64,000 bases of DNA from an uncultured Bacteroides sp. (GTDB taxonomy: Bacteria; Bacteroidota; Bacteroidia; Bacteroidales; Bacteroidaceae). The DNA lies in NCBI RefSeq assembly GCF_910586915.1, contig NZ_CAJULN010000012.1:1-64000 (forward strand), in the 5' to 3' direction. The notes under the pieces are model-generated. The model was not told the DNA's origin, did not search any database, and was given only the letters and a program-made list of their open reading frames with translations. Positions 7,925 through 16,704 of this stretch are shown here, in pieces (position 1 is the stretch's first letter; each line of letters begins with the position of its first letter). Position numbers and translations under genes: made by a program.

Positions 7925-9541
7925 ATGAACACATTGACAAAAAGAGTCCTTTGGATGACCGTATGCTGTTTGCCCTTCGCAATAGGATGTAAGTCTGGCG
8001 AGAAAGCAACTGGCGACAACACAACGGACAACGCCATTTATCAAAACCTGCCTTTCGATATGCCGAAAGTGCAACAACCGGATTTCCCGGCCTACGAAGT
8101 AAGCATTACAGATTTCGGAGCCAAAGGGGACGGCCTGTTCCTGAATACGAAAGCCATCAACGATGCCATCAAGGACGTACACCGGCACGGCGGAGGCAAA
8201 GTGATTATTCCGGAAGGTATCTGGCTGACCGGTCCTGTCGAACTGCTGAGCAATGTAAATCTTCATACGGAGCGGAACTCACTGGTGCTCTTCACCGGAG
8301 ATTTCGGAGCATACCCCATCATCGCCACCTCGTTTGAAGGGCTGGAAACCCGCCGTTGCCAATCGCCGATTTCAGCACGCAACGCGGAGAATATCGCCAT
8401 CACGGGATATGGCACATTCGACGGTAACGGTGACTGCTGGCGTCCGGTGAAGAAAGGCAAGCTGACCGCTTCCCAATGGAAGAAGTTGGTGAATTCGGGC
8501 GGTGTGCTCGATGAGAAGCAGGAGATATGGTATCCCACGGCCGGTTCGCTGAAAGGAGCTATGGCCTGCAAAGATTTCAATGTACCCGAAGGTATCCATA
8601 CGGACGAAGGATGGGCCGAAATCCGTCCCTGGTTGCGTCCGGTGTTGCTCAGCATTGTGAAAAGCAAGAAAGTACTGTTGGAGGGCGTGACTTTCAAAAA
8701 CTCTCCGAGCTGGTGTCTGCATCCGTTATCCTGCGAAGATTTGACTGTGAACAATATCATGGTTATCAATCCCTGGTATTCTCAGAATGGCGACGCCATC
8801 GACTTGGAATCTTGCAAGAATGCACTGATTATGAACAGTGTGTTTGATGCGGGAGACGACGCTATCTGTATCAAGTCGGGCAAGGATGAAGACGGTCGCC
8901 GTCGTGGAGAACCTTGTCAGAATGTGATTGTGAAGAACAATACGGTATTGCACGGACATGGCGGATTTGTTGTGGGCAGTGAAATGTCCGGCGGCGTGAA
9001 GAATATCTATGTGGAAGACTGCACATTCATGGGAACGGATGTAGGTTTGCGCTTCAAGAGTACCCGCGGACGCGGCGGTGTGGTGGAAAACATCTACATC
9101 AACCACATCAATATGATTAACATTCCAAACGAACCGTTGCTATTCGACCTGTTCTACGGCGGAAAAGGCGCCGGAGAAGAATCGGAAGAGGATTTGCTGA
9201 ACCGTATGAAAACAGCTATCCCGCCGGTAACGGAAGAGACGCCGGCATTCCGCAACATCCATATCTCAAACATCGTATGCCGAGGTTCGGGACGGGCGAT
9301 GTTCTTCAACGGTCTGCCGGAAATGCCGATTAGCAACATCACCGTCAAAGACGTCGTGATAACGGAAGCTACGGATGGTGTCGTCATCAGCCAAGCAGAC
9401 GGGGTTACGCTGGAGAATATCCATGTAGAATCTTCAAAAGGCAACCACATACTGAATGCTAAGAATGCCAAGAACCTGACCGTAAACGGAAAGATTTACG
9501 AAACAGTAGGAGCGAAAGGAGAGATTCTAAAGCTCAAATAA
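7925..9541 (+). CDS. GH28 family pectin hydrolase (polygalacturonase/rhamnogalacturonase) lipoprotein
   Basis: A 538-residue exported enzyme acting on polygalacturonic acid or rhamnogalacturonan backbones. The N-terminus ends in a lipobox-like FAIGC (cysteine about residue 20). The right-handed parallel beta-helix carries the GH28 catalytic motifs in order: NGDAID (D290), GDDAICIKSG (D311, D312), HGHGGFVVGSE (H345) and RFKST. All catalytic acids are present, so it should be active. Its substrate within pectin cannot be fixed from motifs alone. The neighbours (DUF4861, decayed GH2/GH95, and two CE8 pectinesterases 19 kb away) support a pectin role. A strong terminator follows. Confidence 0.92.
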   Translation: MNTLTKRVLWMTVCCLPFAIGCKSGEKATGDNTTDNAIYQNLPFDMPKVQQPDFPAYEVSITDFGAKGDGLFLNTKAINDAIKDVHRHGGGKVIIPEGIWLTGPVELLSNVNLHTERNSLVLFTGDFGAYPIIATSFEGLETRRCQSPISARNAENIAITGYGTFDGNGDCWRPVKKGKLTASQWKKLVNSGGVLDEKQEIWYPTAGSLKGAMACKDFNVPEGIHTDEGWAEIRPWLRPVLLSIVKSKKVLLEGVTFKNSPSWCLHPLSCEDLTVNNIMVINPWYSQNGDAIDLESCKNALIMNSVFDAGDDAICIKSGKDEDGRRRGEPCQNVIVKNNTVLHGHGGFVVGSEMSGGVKNIYVEDCTFMGTDVGLRFKSTRGRGGVVENIYINHINMINIPNEPLLFDLFYGGKGAGEESEEDLLNRMKTAIPPVTEETPAFRNIHISNIVCRGSGRAMFFNGLPEMPISNITVKDVVITEATDGVVISQADGVTLENIHVESSKGNHILNAKNAKNLTVNGKIYETVGAKGEILKLK

Positions 9542-9600
9542 GATTCACTCAAAAGAAAGAAAAAGAAAACCACAATATCATTATATAGAGTAAAAAGCTC

Positions 9601-9649
9601 AAAAAGCAGACTATTTTATCTTCAAAAGATAGAGAGTCTGCTTTTTTTT
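9601..9649 (+). terminator. Rho-independent terminator after the GH28 gene
   Basis: AAAAAGCAGACT (9601-9612) pairs with AGTCTGCTTTTT starting at 9635, with an inner stem, followed by a T run. Confidence 0.85.
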
Positions 9650-9653
9650 CAAC

Positions 9654-9661
9654 TATTTTTG
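9654..9661 (+). promoter_or_regulatory. Promoter -7 element for the DUF4861 gene
   Basis: TATTTTTG matches TAnnTTTG, directly after the terminator and 38 bp before the ATG at 9700. Confidence 0.5.
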
Positions 9662-9699
9662 CGGCGTGAAATATCACGTATAATATCAGCCTTAGAATC

Positions 9700-10932
9700 A
9701 TGAAAAAGAATCTTTTCATCATCGCTTTCCTTTTAGGAAGTTTCAGCCTGCCGGCTTGGGGGCAAAGACAGGAAAAGAGCATTACGGTCGAAGTACACAA
9801 CCATTGGAATCAGGCACGAACGGATGCTCCGGTTGTTGTCAATCTGGGCGAATTGCACGCAGGCTTCAAAATCAAGTCTGCCGTTGTCATGGAAGGGACG
9901 AATGAGATACCCTCGCAACTTGACGATTTGGACAGGGACAGAAAGATGGACGAACTTGCCTTTGTAGCCGACTTTCCCGCTCATGGCACAAAGACGTTCC
10001 AAGTCACGCTCTCTTCGGAAAAGAGCACGGCCAGTTATCCCGAACGGGTGTATGCCGATATGTTCATCGCAGACCACCGTAAAGGGAAGCATCAACGGGT
10101 GCAGGCTATTACAGTTCCCGGTACCAGCAATATATATAGTATGGTACGTCCTCACGGTCCGGTTCTGGAATCGGAGTTGGTAGGCTACCGCCTCTACTTC
10201 AATGAGAAACAGACACCCGATATTTACGGCAAATTCAACAAGGGGCTGGAAATCAAGGAATCTCAGTTCTATCCTACGGATGCCCAATTGACCAAAGGAT
10301 TCGGCGACGATGTGCTTCGTGTGTTCGACAGTTGCGGCCCGGGTGCGCTGAAAGGTTGGGACGGACAGAAAGCAACCCACATCACTCCGGTAGAAACCCG
10401 CACGGAACGCATCCTCTCTTACGGTCCGGTGCGTGCGGTTGCGGAAATTGAAGTAACCGGATGGCAGTATCAGGGGAAGGAATTAAATATGACGACACGC
10501 TACACACTTTACGCGGGACATCGCGACTTGCATATCGAAGCCTTCTTTGACGATCCACTCGATAAAGAGGTGTTCTGCACAGGTGTGCAAGACATCGCAG
10601 GTACTTCCCAGTCTTTCTCCAACCATAAAGGTCTGGTGGGAAGCTGGGGAACGGACTGGCCCGTAAACGACACGGTGAAGTATGCCAAAGAGACCGTAGG
10701 ATTGGGCACTTGCATCCCTCAGCGCTATGTGAAGTCAGAAGAGAAAGATAAAGCAAACTTCCTCTACACAATCGCCGCTCCGGGAAACAACCGTTTCCAC
10801 TATCATACGACTTTCACATCCACGAAGGAGACTTTCGGCTATAAGACTCCGGAAGCATGGTTCGCTTATCTCCGCAAATGGAAAGAAGAACTGGCTCACC
10901 CAGTGACTGTAAAAGTGAAAATGGAAGAATAG
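9700..10932 (+). CDS. DUF4861 domain exported protein
   Basis: A 410-residue protein with a clear signal peptide (residues 1-21, ending in PAWG). The body has the features of DUF4861: an N-terminal strand-rich region with DAPVVVNLGEL and DDLDRDRKMDELAF, then a long beta-sandwich or epimerase-like region (FDSCGPGALKGWDG, RYTLYAGHRDLHIEAFF). DUF4861 proteins recur in Bacteroidota loci for pectin and other uronate polysaccharides; the biochemical function is not something I can state from sequence. It lies between the GH28 gene and the HAD phosphatase, with only 42 bp to the latter, so those two may be co-transcribed. Periplasmic. Confidence 0.82.
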   Translation: MKKNLFIIAFLLGSFSLPAWGQRQEKSITVEVHNHWNQARTDAPVVVNLGELHAGFKIKSAVVMEGTNEIPSQLDDLDRDRKMDELAFVADFPAHGTKTFQVTLSSEKSTASYPERVYADMFIADHRKGKHQRVQAITVPGTSNIYSMVRPHGPVLESELVGYRLYFNEKQTPDIYGKFNKGLEIKESQFYPTDAQLTKGFGDDVLRVFDSCGPGALKGWDGQKATHITPVETRTERILSYGPVRAVAEIEVTGWQYQGKELNMTTRYTLYAGHRDLHIEAFFDDPLDKEVFCTGVQDIAGTSQSFSNHKGLVGSWGTDWPVNDTVKYAKETVGLGTCIPQRYVKSEEKDKANFLYTIAAPGNNRFHYHTTFTSTKETFGYKTPEAWFAYLRKWKEELAHPVTVKVKMEE

Positions 10933-10974
10933 ATTTTGAATCACCGATTTTCAACCGTCAAACAAAAAAACTTA

Positions 10975-11625
10975 ATGAAGAAATTAGCAATATTCGACTT
11001 GGATGGTACATTGCTGAATACCATCGCCGACCTGGCACACAGTACCAACTACGCTTTAAATAAATTGGGATACCCCACGCACGATGTGGAGAAGTATAAT
11101 TTCATGGTAGGAAACGGTATCAACAAACTCTTTGAACGTGCCCTGCCCGATGGAGAAAAAAACGAAGAAAACGTACTTCGTGTAAGAAAGGAGTTCATTC
11201 CTTACTATAATCTCCACAATGCAGACGACAGCCGCCCCTATCCGGGTATCTCCGAACTTTTATCTTGTTTGCAATCTGCCGGTATCCGGCTTGCCGTAGC
11301 TTCCAACAAGTATCACGCAGCTACCGAGAAACTGATAGCCCATTACTTCCCCGAAATCCGTTTCATTGCCGTTTTCGGCCAACGGGAAGGAGTGAACGTA
11401 AAGCCCGACCCGACCATAGTCTTTGATATTTTGAAATTGGCCGATGTGGAAAAAAAAGATGTGCTCTACGTAGGCGATTCGGGGGTCGATATGCAAACAG
11501 CCGCCAATGCCGGCGTCACAGCTTGCGGTGTTACGTGGGGATTCCGTCCACGGACGGAATTGGAAGGGTTCAGTCCGGCTTATATCGTAGATACAGCCAG
11601 AGAGATTGAGAAATTAATTCTTTAA
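10975..11625 (+). CDS. HAD hydrolase, phosphoglycolate phosphatase-like
   Basis: A 216-residue cytoplasmic HAD phosphatase. The ATG at 10975 is preferred over one 39 bp earlier because MKKLAIFDLDGTLLNT places the DxDGT motif (D8, D10) directly at the N-terminus as usual. Motif II is VASNK, the lysine motif is NVKPDPTIVFDIL, and motif III is YVGDSGVDM. The cap insertion after motif I fits the Gph/PGMB subgroup. The substrate could be phosphoglycolate or a sugar phosphate. It follows the DUF4861 gene by 42 bp and converges on the decayed GH95 remnant. Confidence 0.85.
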   Translation: MKKLAIFDLDGTLLNTIADLAHSTNYALNKLGYPTHDVEKYNFMVGNGINKLFERALPDGEKNEENVLRVRKEFIPYYNLHNADDSRPYPGISELLSCLQSAGIRLAVASNKYHAATEKLIAHYFPEIRFIAVFGQREGVNVKPDPTIVFDILKLADVEKKDVLYVGDSGVDMQTAANAGVTACGVTWGFRPRTELEGFSPAYIVDTAREIEKLIL

Positions 11626-11682
11626 TATCAGAAGTGCCGGACAAAGGGTATACAATAACTTCGGAGGTGTCAAAACATTGAT

Positions 11683-13260
11683 TTAAGCATCATCCGTCTG
11701 CCGTACCCACCGGTACGGTTTACCTTTTTTCAACTCCAACTCTTCTTTCATCCCATCGTGTGCCCATTCCAAAGTCTCGTCAGCAACGGTATGGATGGTA
11801 AACGACTCAAGCCTGCTTGCTTTCCAACAGATGTCCAGTGTGTGCCCGCCGTAAATGCGCATTCCTTTGAGCGAACCATCGGGGAATCCGACAGGCCAAG
11901 CGGGCAAGAATTCGATATGTCCCGCTTTGGTAAACACCAACATCTCCATCAGCAAACGGGGAAAGCTCAATATGGCGTCGAGATTAAAGATGGCGCGGGT
12001 CGTTGTAATGAGCCACGATAAATCCGCGGCATCCCAAATAATTGCGGTCGTTCAGCCGCCATCCCGGCAAGAGGGTTTCTATGTGCCGGTTGTAGCTCTC
12101 AGTACATTCGGGCAGATTGCTCATCGTCGTAGCAGATATAGCAAGATTAAGGTTGGAATCCCAGACAAATCCTCCAATCCACGCCGGATTCCATCCGCCA
12201 CTCCATATTCCCTGCAAAGGAGGAGGAAATTTTCCACACGAAGAAATCAGCAGATAACGCCCCACGGCATGAAGCTGTTCAAGAAACAAGGGAGTTATTC
12301 CCGTCTTTTTGATTTGTGTCAACAGTTGTTCGGTAGGTGTCACTGCCCATTGTTCGCCACATCCTAAGTCCAACTGCATACAGCGGAACAGCTCGCCGTG
12401 CTTTTGCGCATGAGGCCGCAACAATTTGTCATAGTTTACAGCCAATTTATCCAGTCCGGCCTTGATTGCATCCAATGAAGCATTTCGCACATCTTCCTGC
12501 GAGACAATACTCACAACAATTAATACTTCTTCCGCATTTCTGACCACCAACGATTTACCTTTCGCCTGTATGCTTCCTCCTTTCAAAGTAACCTTCGCCA
12601 CCCCGTCATATCCGCCGAAATCTTTATCATATGCGGCATGATAAGTGAGCCAATGTCCGAAGGCTTCCCGATTCACCTCAGAGAAAGCGTGCTCCAAATC
12701 GTATTCAAAATGTTCTCCTTTCCGCCCAGGAGTTTCCTCCAGGCTAAGTTCCACATTTATTTTCGCGCTCTTGGTTGCTTTCAGACGAATGACATTCACA
12801 TTGTCTTTCCTCGACGAAAACACCGACTCTGTAAAACTCCCTGCTTCCTGTTTCCAAGCAACTGTAGCTTCTCCGGTCTCCAAGTTCAAATTCCGTCGGT
12901 AATCTGTCACCGGCAATGACGATTTTTCCAACGGACGGATGCAAAGAACGAAAGCCGGATGCGGGATTAACGGCCATCTTTGATTGGCGCCCATCGCACG
13001 CAATTGCCTGTCCGCCTCATCTGTCAGCATACGAGCCGCTTCATCCGATTTGCCTTCTGCCATCAGTTGACGGACATATGGCATCAACGGAGCTGTATAC
13101 GGAACAGTCACTTTATGTCTGTCCCATCCACGGATAAACAGTTCTTCGTGCACACAAGTGATTCGTTCTTCCTGCGAACGCCCCACGATTAGACTGCCGG
13201 TCTTTCCATTACCGGTCACAAAGGCATCCTCCCATTGCTGTGCCGGACTCTTCGACCACC
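11683..13260 (-). pseudogene. GH95 glycosidase remnant, internally deleted
   Basis: The reading from about 13,260 to 11,990 matches the GH95 (alpha-L-fucosidase/galactosidase) start without its signal peptide: QQWEDAFVTGNGKTGS, then EERITCVHEELFIRGW, YRRNLNLETGEATVAW and the barrel segment GIWSGGWNPAWIGGFVWDSNLNL. After VAHYNDPR (about 12,000) the frame is lost. The sequence resumes in another frame as FNLDAI...LLMEMLVFTKAGHIEFLPAWP, the C-terminal GH95 region. Roughly 230-280 residues of the (alpha/alpha)6 barrel are missing, including the region that carries the general acid glutamate in characterised GH95 enzymes. It is fused upstream, out of frame, to the GH2 remnant. No active enzyme can be made. 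Confidence 0.85.
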
Positions 13261-15201
13261 TCGTCCACATTGCCATACACCATAACCGTATCGGACAACA
13301 CTTCGTCTCTATAGGCCGGAATAAAAAGTTCATAAGACATCTTTCCCGAAGGGAGCGGCGTACCTTCCTCCATTTGTGTACGGAAGAAAGAGAGACTGAA
13401 CTTAGGCAGCCTGAAGATATCTGCCACACCGCTATAACAGATATTGTCGCAACATCCCTGGTTGTAGTCATACATACTCCACACCGCATCGCCCATCGTC
13501 TTCGGATAATACGCCCGGTAACGGTTGTGCGACCACTGCGCATTCCATGCGTTCTGTAGCTGGGCCTTTTCTCCGTCTCCCCTTCTGATACGCGTTGTGC
13601 TGTAATGTCCGCCAAATTCATAATCGTAATACTCACGTATGAATCCCGGCTTGCCACTGTTATTGGAACGATTGAACCCTTCCGCCCAATCATTGTAGCA
13701 TACATCGAACCCGTTGTAACCATACGAATCGCCCGACGTGAAACATTGGTCGCCCGGCAATTCTTCGTGGGCTATCCGCACCACTCCGTCTTTCCATTCT
13801 GCCGGAGGCCACGATTCGTTAAGGGTTGTTTCCCATATCACAACAGACGGATGATTGCGGTCGCGCCGAATCATGTCGCGTACATCCCGGTGCGTGAGCG
13901 ATATGAACAACGGGGTCTTATTGAAAAACTGCCACCCGGGTATCGGTTCTATGGCAAGAAGCCCCAATTCATCGCAAGCATCCAATGCGGCGACAGTCTG
14001 CGGATAATGTCCTAAACGGACAATGTTGAACACGTTGCAACGAATCTGATACATATCGCGGTATTGTGCCCGGTCGGAAATGGCATTACCTACATGCGGA
14101 TATTCCATGTGCCGATTGCTGCCCACCAGTCTCAACGGTTTGCCGTTGAGGACAAATCCTTTCTCAATGCTCATCTCCATGCGGCGTATACCAATCCGTT
14201 TTTCCTCCTTGTCCACCACTTTCCCGTTTTCAATCACTTCCGTCGAGAGCACATACAGATTCGGGGCATCGGGACTCCACAAAGCGGGGTTTTTCACCTC
14301 CATACTCTGTCTGCTTTCTACCGAAGCACCGCGATTCACAGTGAGCGTTTCCGAAATGGTTTGTATCCTTTTGTCCTTTCCGTTTCTTCCACGTATAAAG
14401 CGTGTGTCTGAGTTCCACCGTTTTGTCTTTACCGGAAGTATTGGCAATCGCTGTCTTCACCTCCACTTCCGATACCTTCTGCGACACCTTCGGATAAGTG
14501 ATGAAAACACCGCCTCCCGCCGGACGCCCGTCAAAGATGGGATGGGTAATATGCACATCGGCTTTGGTTATCAAATGTACATTCCGATAAATTCCCCCAT
14601 AATAGCAAAAGTCCAAAGCCTCCAACGGTTTTCCGGGAGGAATCAACGGATTGTTGCGGTTGTCCAGCCTGACCAACAGTTCATTCTCCTCTCCGGCTTT
14701 CAGCAATCCGGTAGCGTCCGCAACAAACGGGGTGTACCCTCCGGCGTGCTGCATGACGTGCTTGCCGTTTATCCATACATCCGCCAGGTGCATGGCTCCT
14801 TCAAACTCTATCCAAAGGTGCTTCCTCTCCTCTTCCGGCGCAATTGTTATCATTTTCTTGTAATAGCAGACGCCTTGCCATTGGTGCAGCACGGTCAACG
14901 GTTCCACAAACGGCGTATGCGGAAGGGCGACTCGCTCCCATTGCTTGTGCTCCAACTGTTGCAGCTCCGCGTTCAACGTCTGTTGCGGAACAGCCAGTTC
15001 GCTATCCGCATCCATATGCTGCACATTGTATTGCGAACTCCAACCGATTCCCTGATTCCTTATTTCCGCCTTCGACGTTTCGTCCGAGATGCGGCAAAAC
15101 TGCCAGTCGCGGTTGATACAGCACTTTTGCGCAAGCCCCGGAGTTACGAAGCCAAGCGCAAACAGCAGCAGTAAAAAATAAAATCCGTTACAATTCATCA
15201 T
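13236..15201 (-). pseudogene. GH2 glycosidase remnant, frameshifted and C-truncated
   Basis: The start at 15,201 encodes a signal peptide (residues 1-24, ending GLAQ) and a GH2 sugar-binding domain (WIEFEGAMHLADVWINGKHV). A frameshift at about 14,385-14,400 moves the reading to the next frame, which continues with the Ig-like domain (NPALWSPDAPNLYVL) and the catalytic barrel. There the acid/base motif (WETTLNES) and nucleophile motif (REYYDYEFGG) are still visible. The reading then ends in VYGNVDEVVEES, the beginning of the usual C-terminal beta-domain, where it meets GH95 sequence in another frame near 13,235-13,260. Intact relatives would be beta-galactosidase-like enzymes. At least one indel plus a deletion junction make this a pseudogene. 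Confidence 0.85.
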
Positions 15202-15231
15202 TCTGTCTTCGATAGGTTATTGAATTCGATA

Positions 15232-16026
15232 TTATCTTCTTCCATAGACCAATGTTTTGGTGGTGTTTGCCAATTCGCTCATGCAGCCTTCATACCATCC
15301 GGCTCCCCAGCCGTCGGCAAACAGTCCGTCTTTGGTGACACGGGCAAACATATGTTTTTTGGGGCGGCGATTGTACTTGTCCAATCCCATGAGTTCATGC
15401 TCCAACCCCACGATATCGTCATAGTTCTGTATCAGTTTTCCTAAATTGTCGCAGTGAGTCTTTACGCTGTTCACTCCAAACACTAGATTCACCCAGTCGC
15501 CTTTGATGTCTATGCAACCATACGTGGCTTTGTCCAACAGCCCGCGCCAGTCGGCCGATGCATCCCAGTGCTTGTCGTAGTATCCGTTCACGGTGCCCGA
15601 GGCAATGTGCAATTTCAGTTCCAGCGCTGTTTTCCAGTTCGGGGTATAATACTCTACATAACTCAATCCTCTCTGCGCAATCCTCAATTTGTTGATGCCC
15701 TCCCTCAAAGGATAGGAAGTAGGGTCGGGTGTACGCTTTCCATAATTGACGGCGTCGAAATCGTACACTTTCAGCGCCACACGTTCACCGTGCGTATTGC
15801 CCACTATCACAATAGCCTCCTCTCCGTCTTTAAAATAAATGCCGGTAGGGTTTTCAAACGGATTATATCTGCCTGTCTTCATTTCCGCCGCCAAATCATT
15901 GAGTTCGCGGTAAGGCTGATACGCCTGCACGCGATATGTCAGGTCGTACATCTTGTCGTACAGGCTTTGCGCTATGCTTCTGAAAGTTACAGAGGCATTG
16001 CCCGCTCGAAAACGTTGCATACACAC
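15232..16026 (-). pseudogene. M60-like (enhancin-type) peptidase fragment lacking the zinc motif
   Basis: The 264-residue reading has the N-terminal part of an M60-like domain: ENPTGIYFKDGEEAIVIVG, HGERVALKVYDFD, SYPLREGINKLRI, IHFASG-like IASGTVNGYY and ELMGLDKYNRRPKKHMF. In the family the HExxH zinc site follows shortly after the segment matching GWYEGCMSELA. Here the sequence ends in unrelated residues (TTKTLVYGRR) with no HExxH. The start is a GTG or internal ATG with no signal peptide, and an in-frame stop lies 12 bp upstream of it. It is therefore truncated at both ends. Intact relatives target mucin-type glycoproteins. It lies 30 bp upstream of the GH2 remnant, in the same decayed block. 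Confidence 0.75.
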
Positions 16027-16111
16027 GCATGAACCTTATATAAAACTAATCTTTTTCCTACGATGGTCTGTCAGTTGCAATACGAATGTCTGTCGGTTTT
16101 CTTTCTGAAAT

Positions 16112-16209
16112 TTATTCGTCTGACTATAGTGACCGTTTCGTCTGACTATAGTCAGACGAAAGAAACACTACAGTCAGACGCAAGTTCAACTATAGTCAGA
16201 CGAATAAAT
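16112..16209. repeat. 22-bp-period palindromic array (word TTCGTCTGACTATAGT)
   Basis: The palindromic core ACTATAGT (one copy ACTACAGT) occurs at 16123, 16145, 16167 and 16189, exactly 22 bp apart. The left arm TTCGTCTG flanks copies 1 and 2; the right arm CAGACGAA (one variant) flanks copies 2, 3 and 4. Copy 2 is a full perfect palindrome. No coding potential was seen. Confidence 0.85.
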
Positions 16210-16362
16210 GTATGCATCCCGACCGTTAGTCTGTAGGCAACGGAAAATTAAATCGTAGGCAATTCTCCGCTAACCGATAGGCTGAACGTATGCATCCGAT
16301 GAGGTACACTATAAAAAATGGCTGTATCTCCTTTATTTTAATGTCAGTTCAATATATGAGAA

Positions 16363-16425
16363 TATAGCGGTAATCGCTTAAATGTCATAATTGGACATTA
16401 TAACATTTAAGCGATTACCGCTATA
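16363..16425. repeat. Perfect 23-bp inverted repeat (long hairpin)
   Basis: The arms 16363-16385 and 16403-16425 are perfectly complementary, separated by 17 nt that contain a second small palindrome (GTCATAATTGGAC). There is no T run, so it is not a normal terminator. It could be a recombinase or regulator site, or part of the surrounding small element. Confidence 0.75.
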
Positions 16426-16460
16426 CTCCTAATATTCTAAAGGATAAATTTAATTCTTAA

Positions 16461-16666
16461 GAGCCTGTTTAAATTTTCTTCAATAATAATTTTATTTCCG
16501 CTTTCTTTCTTGCTGATTCAGCACTTTTGTTACATATTGCCACTCGGTTTCCGGTAAATCTGTCTGATACATCTTTTTTAAAGTTTGGTCACTTTAAATA
16601 AAGATATTATTGGGCAGGTATGGAAACCTTCTTAAAATTTTATTTCAACCATTTGTAAACAGGCTC
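16461..16666. mobile_element. 206-bp MITE with GAGCCTG ends (IS5-like)
   Basis: The left end GAGCCTGTTTAAA and the right end (inverted) GAGCCTGTTTACAAA are terminal inverted repeats. TAA directly flanks both ends (16458-16460 and 16667-16669), consistent with a 3-bp target duplication. The GAGCCTG end and TNA target resemble the IS1031 subgroup of the IS5 family. No transposase is encoded, so it would need one in trans. Confidence 0.7.
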
Positions 16667-16704
16667 TAAATCGAACTGACGTTAATATATCTGAGTACAT
16701 CACG

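Larger units (their letters stand above)
16339..16684. repeat. Outer imperfect inverted repeat pair enclosing a hairpin and a MITE
   Basis: TAATGTCAGTTCAAT (16339-16353) and ATCGAACTGACGTTA (16670-16684) are inverted copies matching at 13 of 15 positions. They may be the ends of an older small element into which the MITE inserted. No target duplication is visible. The rest of the 678-bp gap (16,027-16,704) has no gene. Confidence 0.5.

Noticed and set aside
14080..15174. 364-codon plus-strand reading across the GH2 remnant
   Set aside because: Antisense to recognisable GH2 sequence; no domain, composition rich in R, S and F as in shadows.
11683..15201. GH2-GH95 as a genuine fusion made by programmed frameshifting
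   Set aside because: The GH95 part lacks a large piece of its catalytic barrel, and the GH2 part also has a separate frameshift, so decay is simpler.
16112..16209. Possible CRISPR array
   Set aside because: The repeat units are palindromic with a 22-bp period and no spacers of constant length; no cas genes are nearby.
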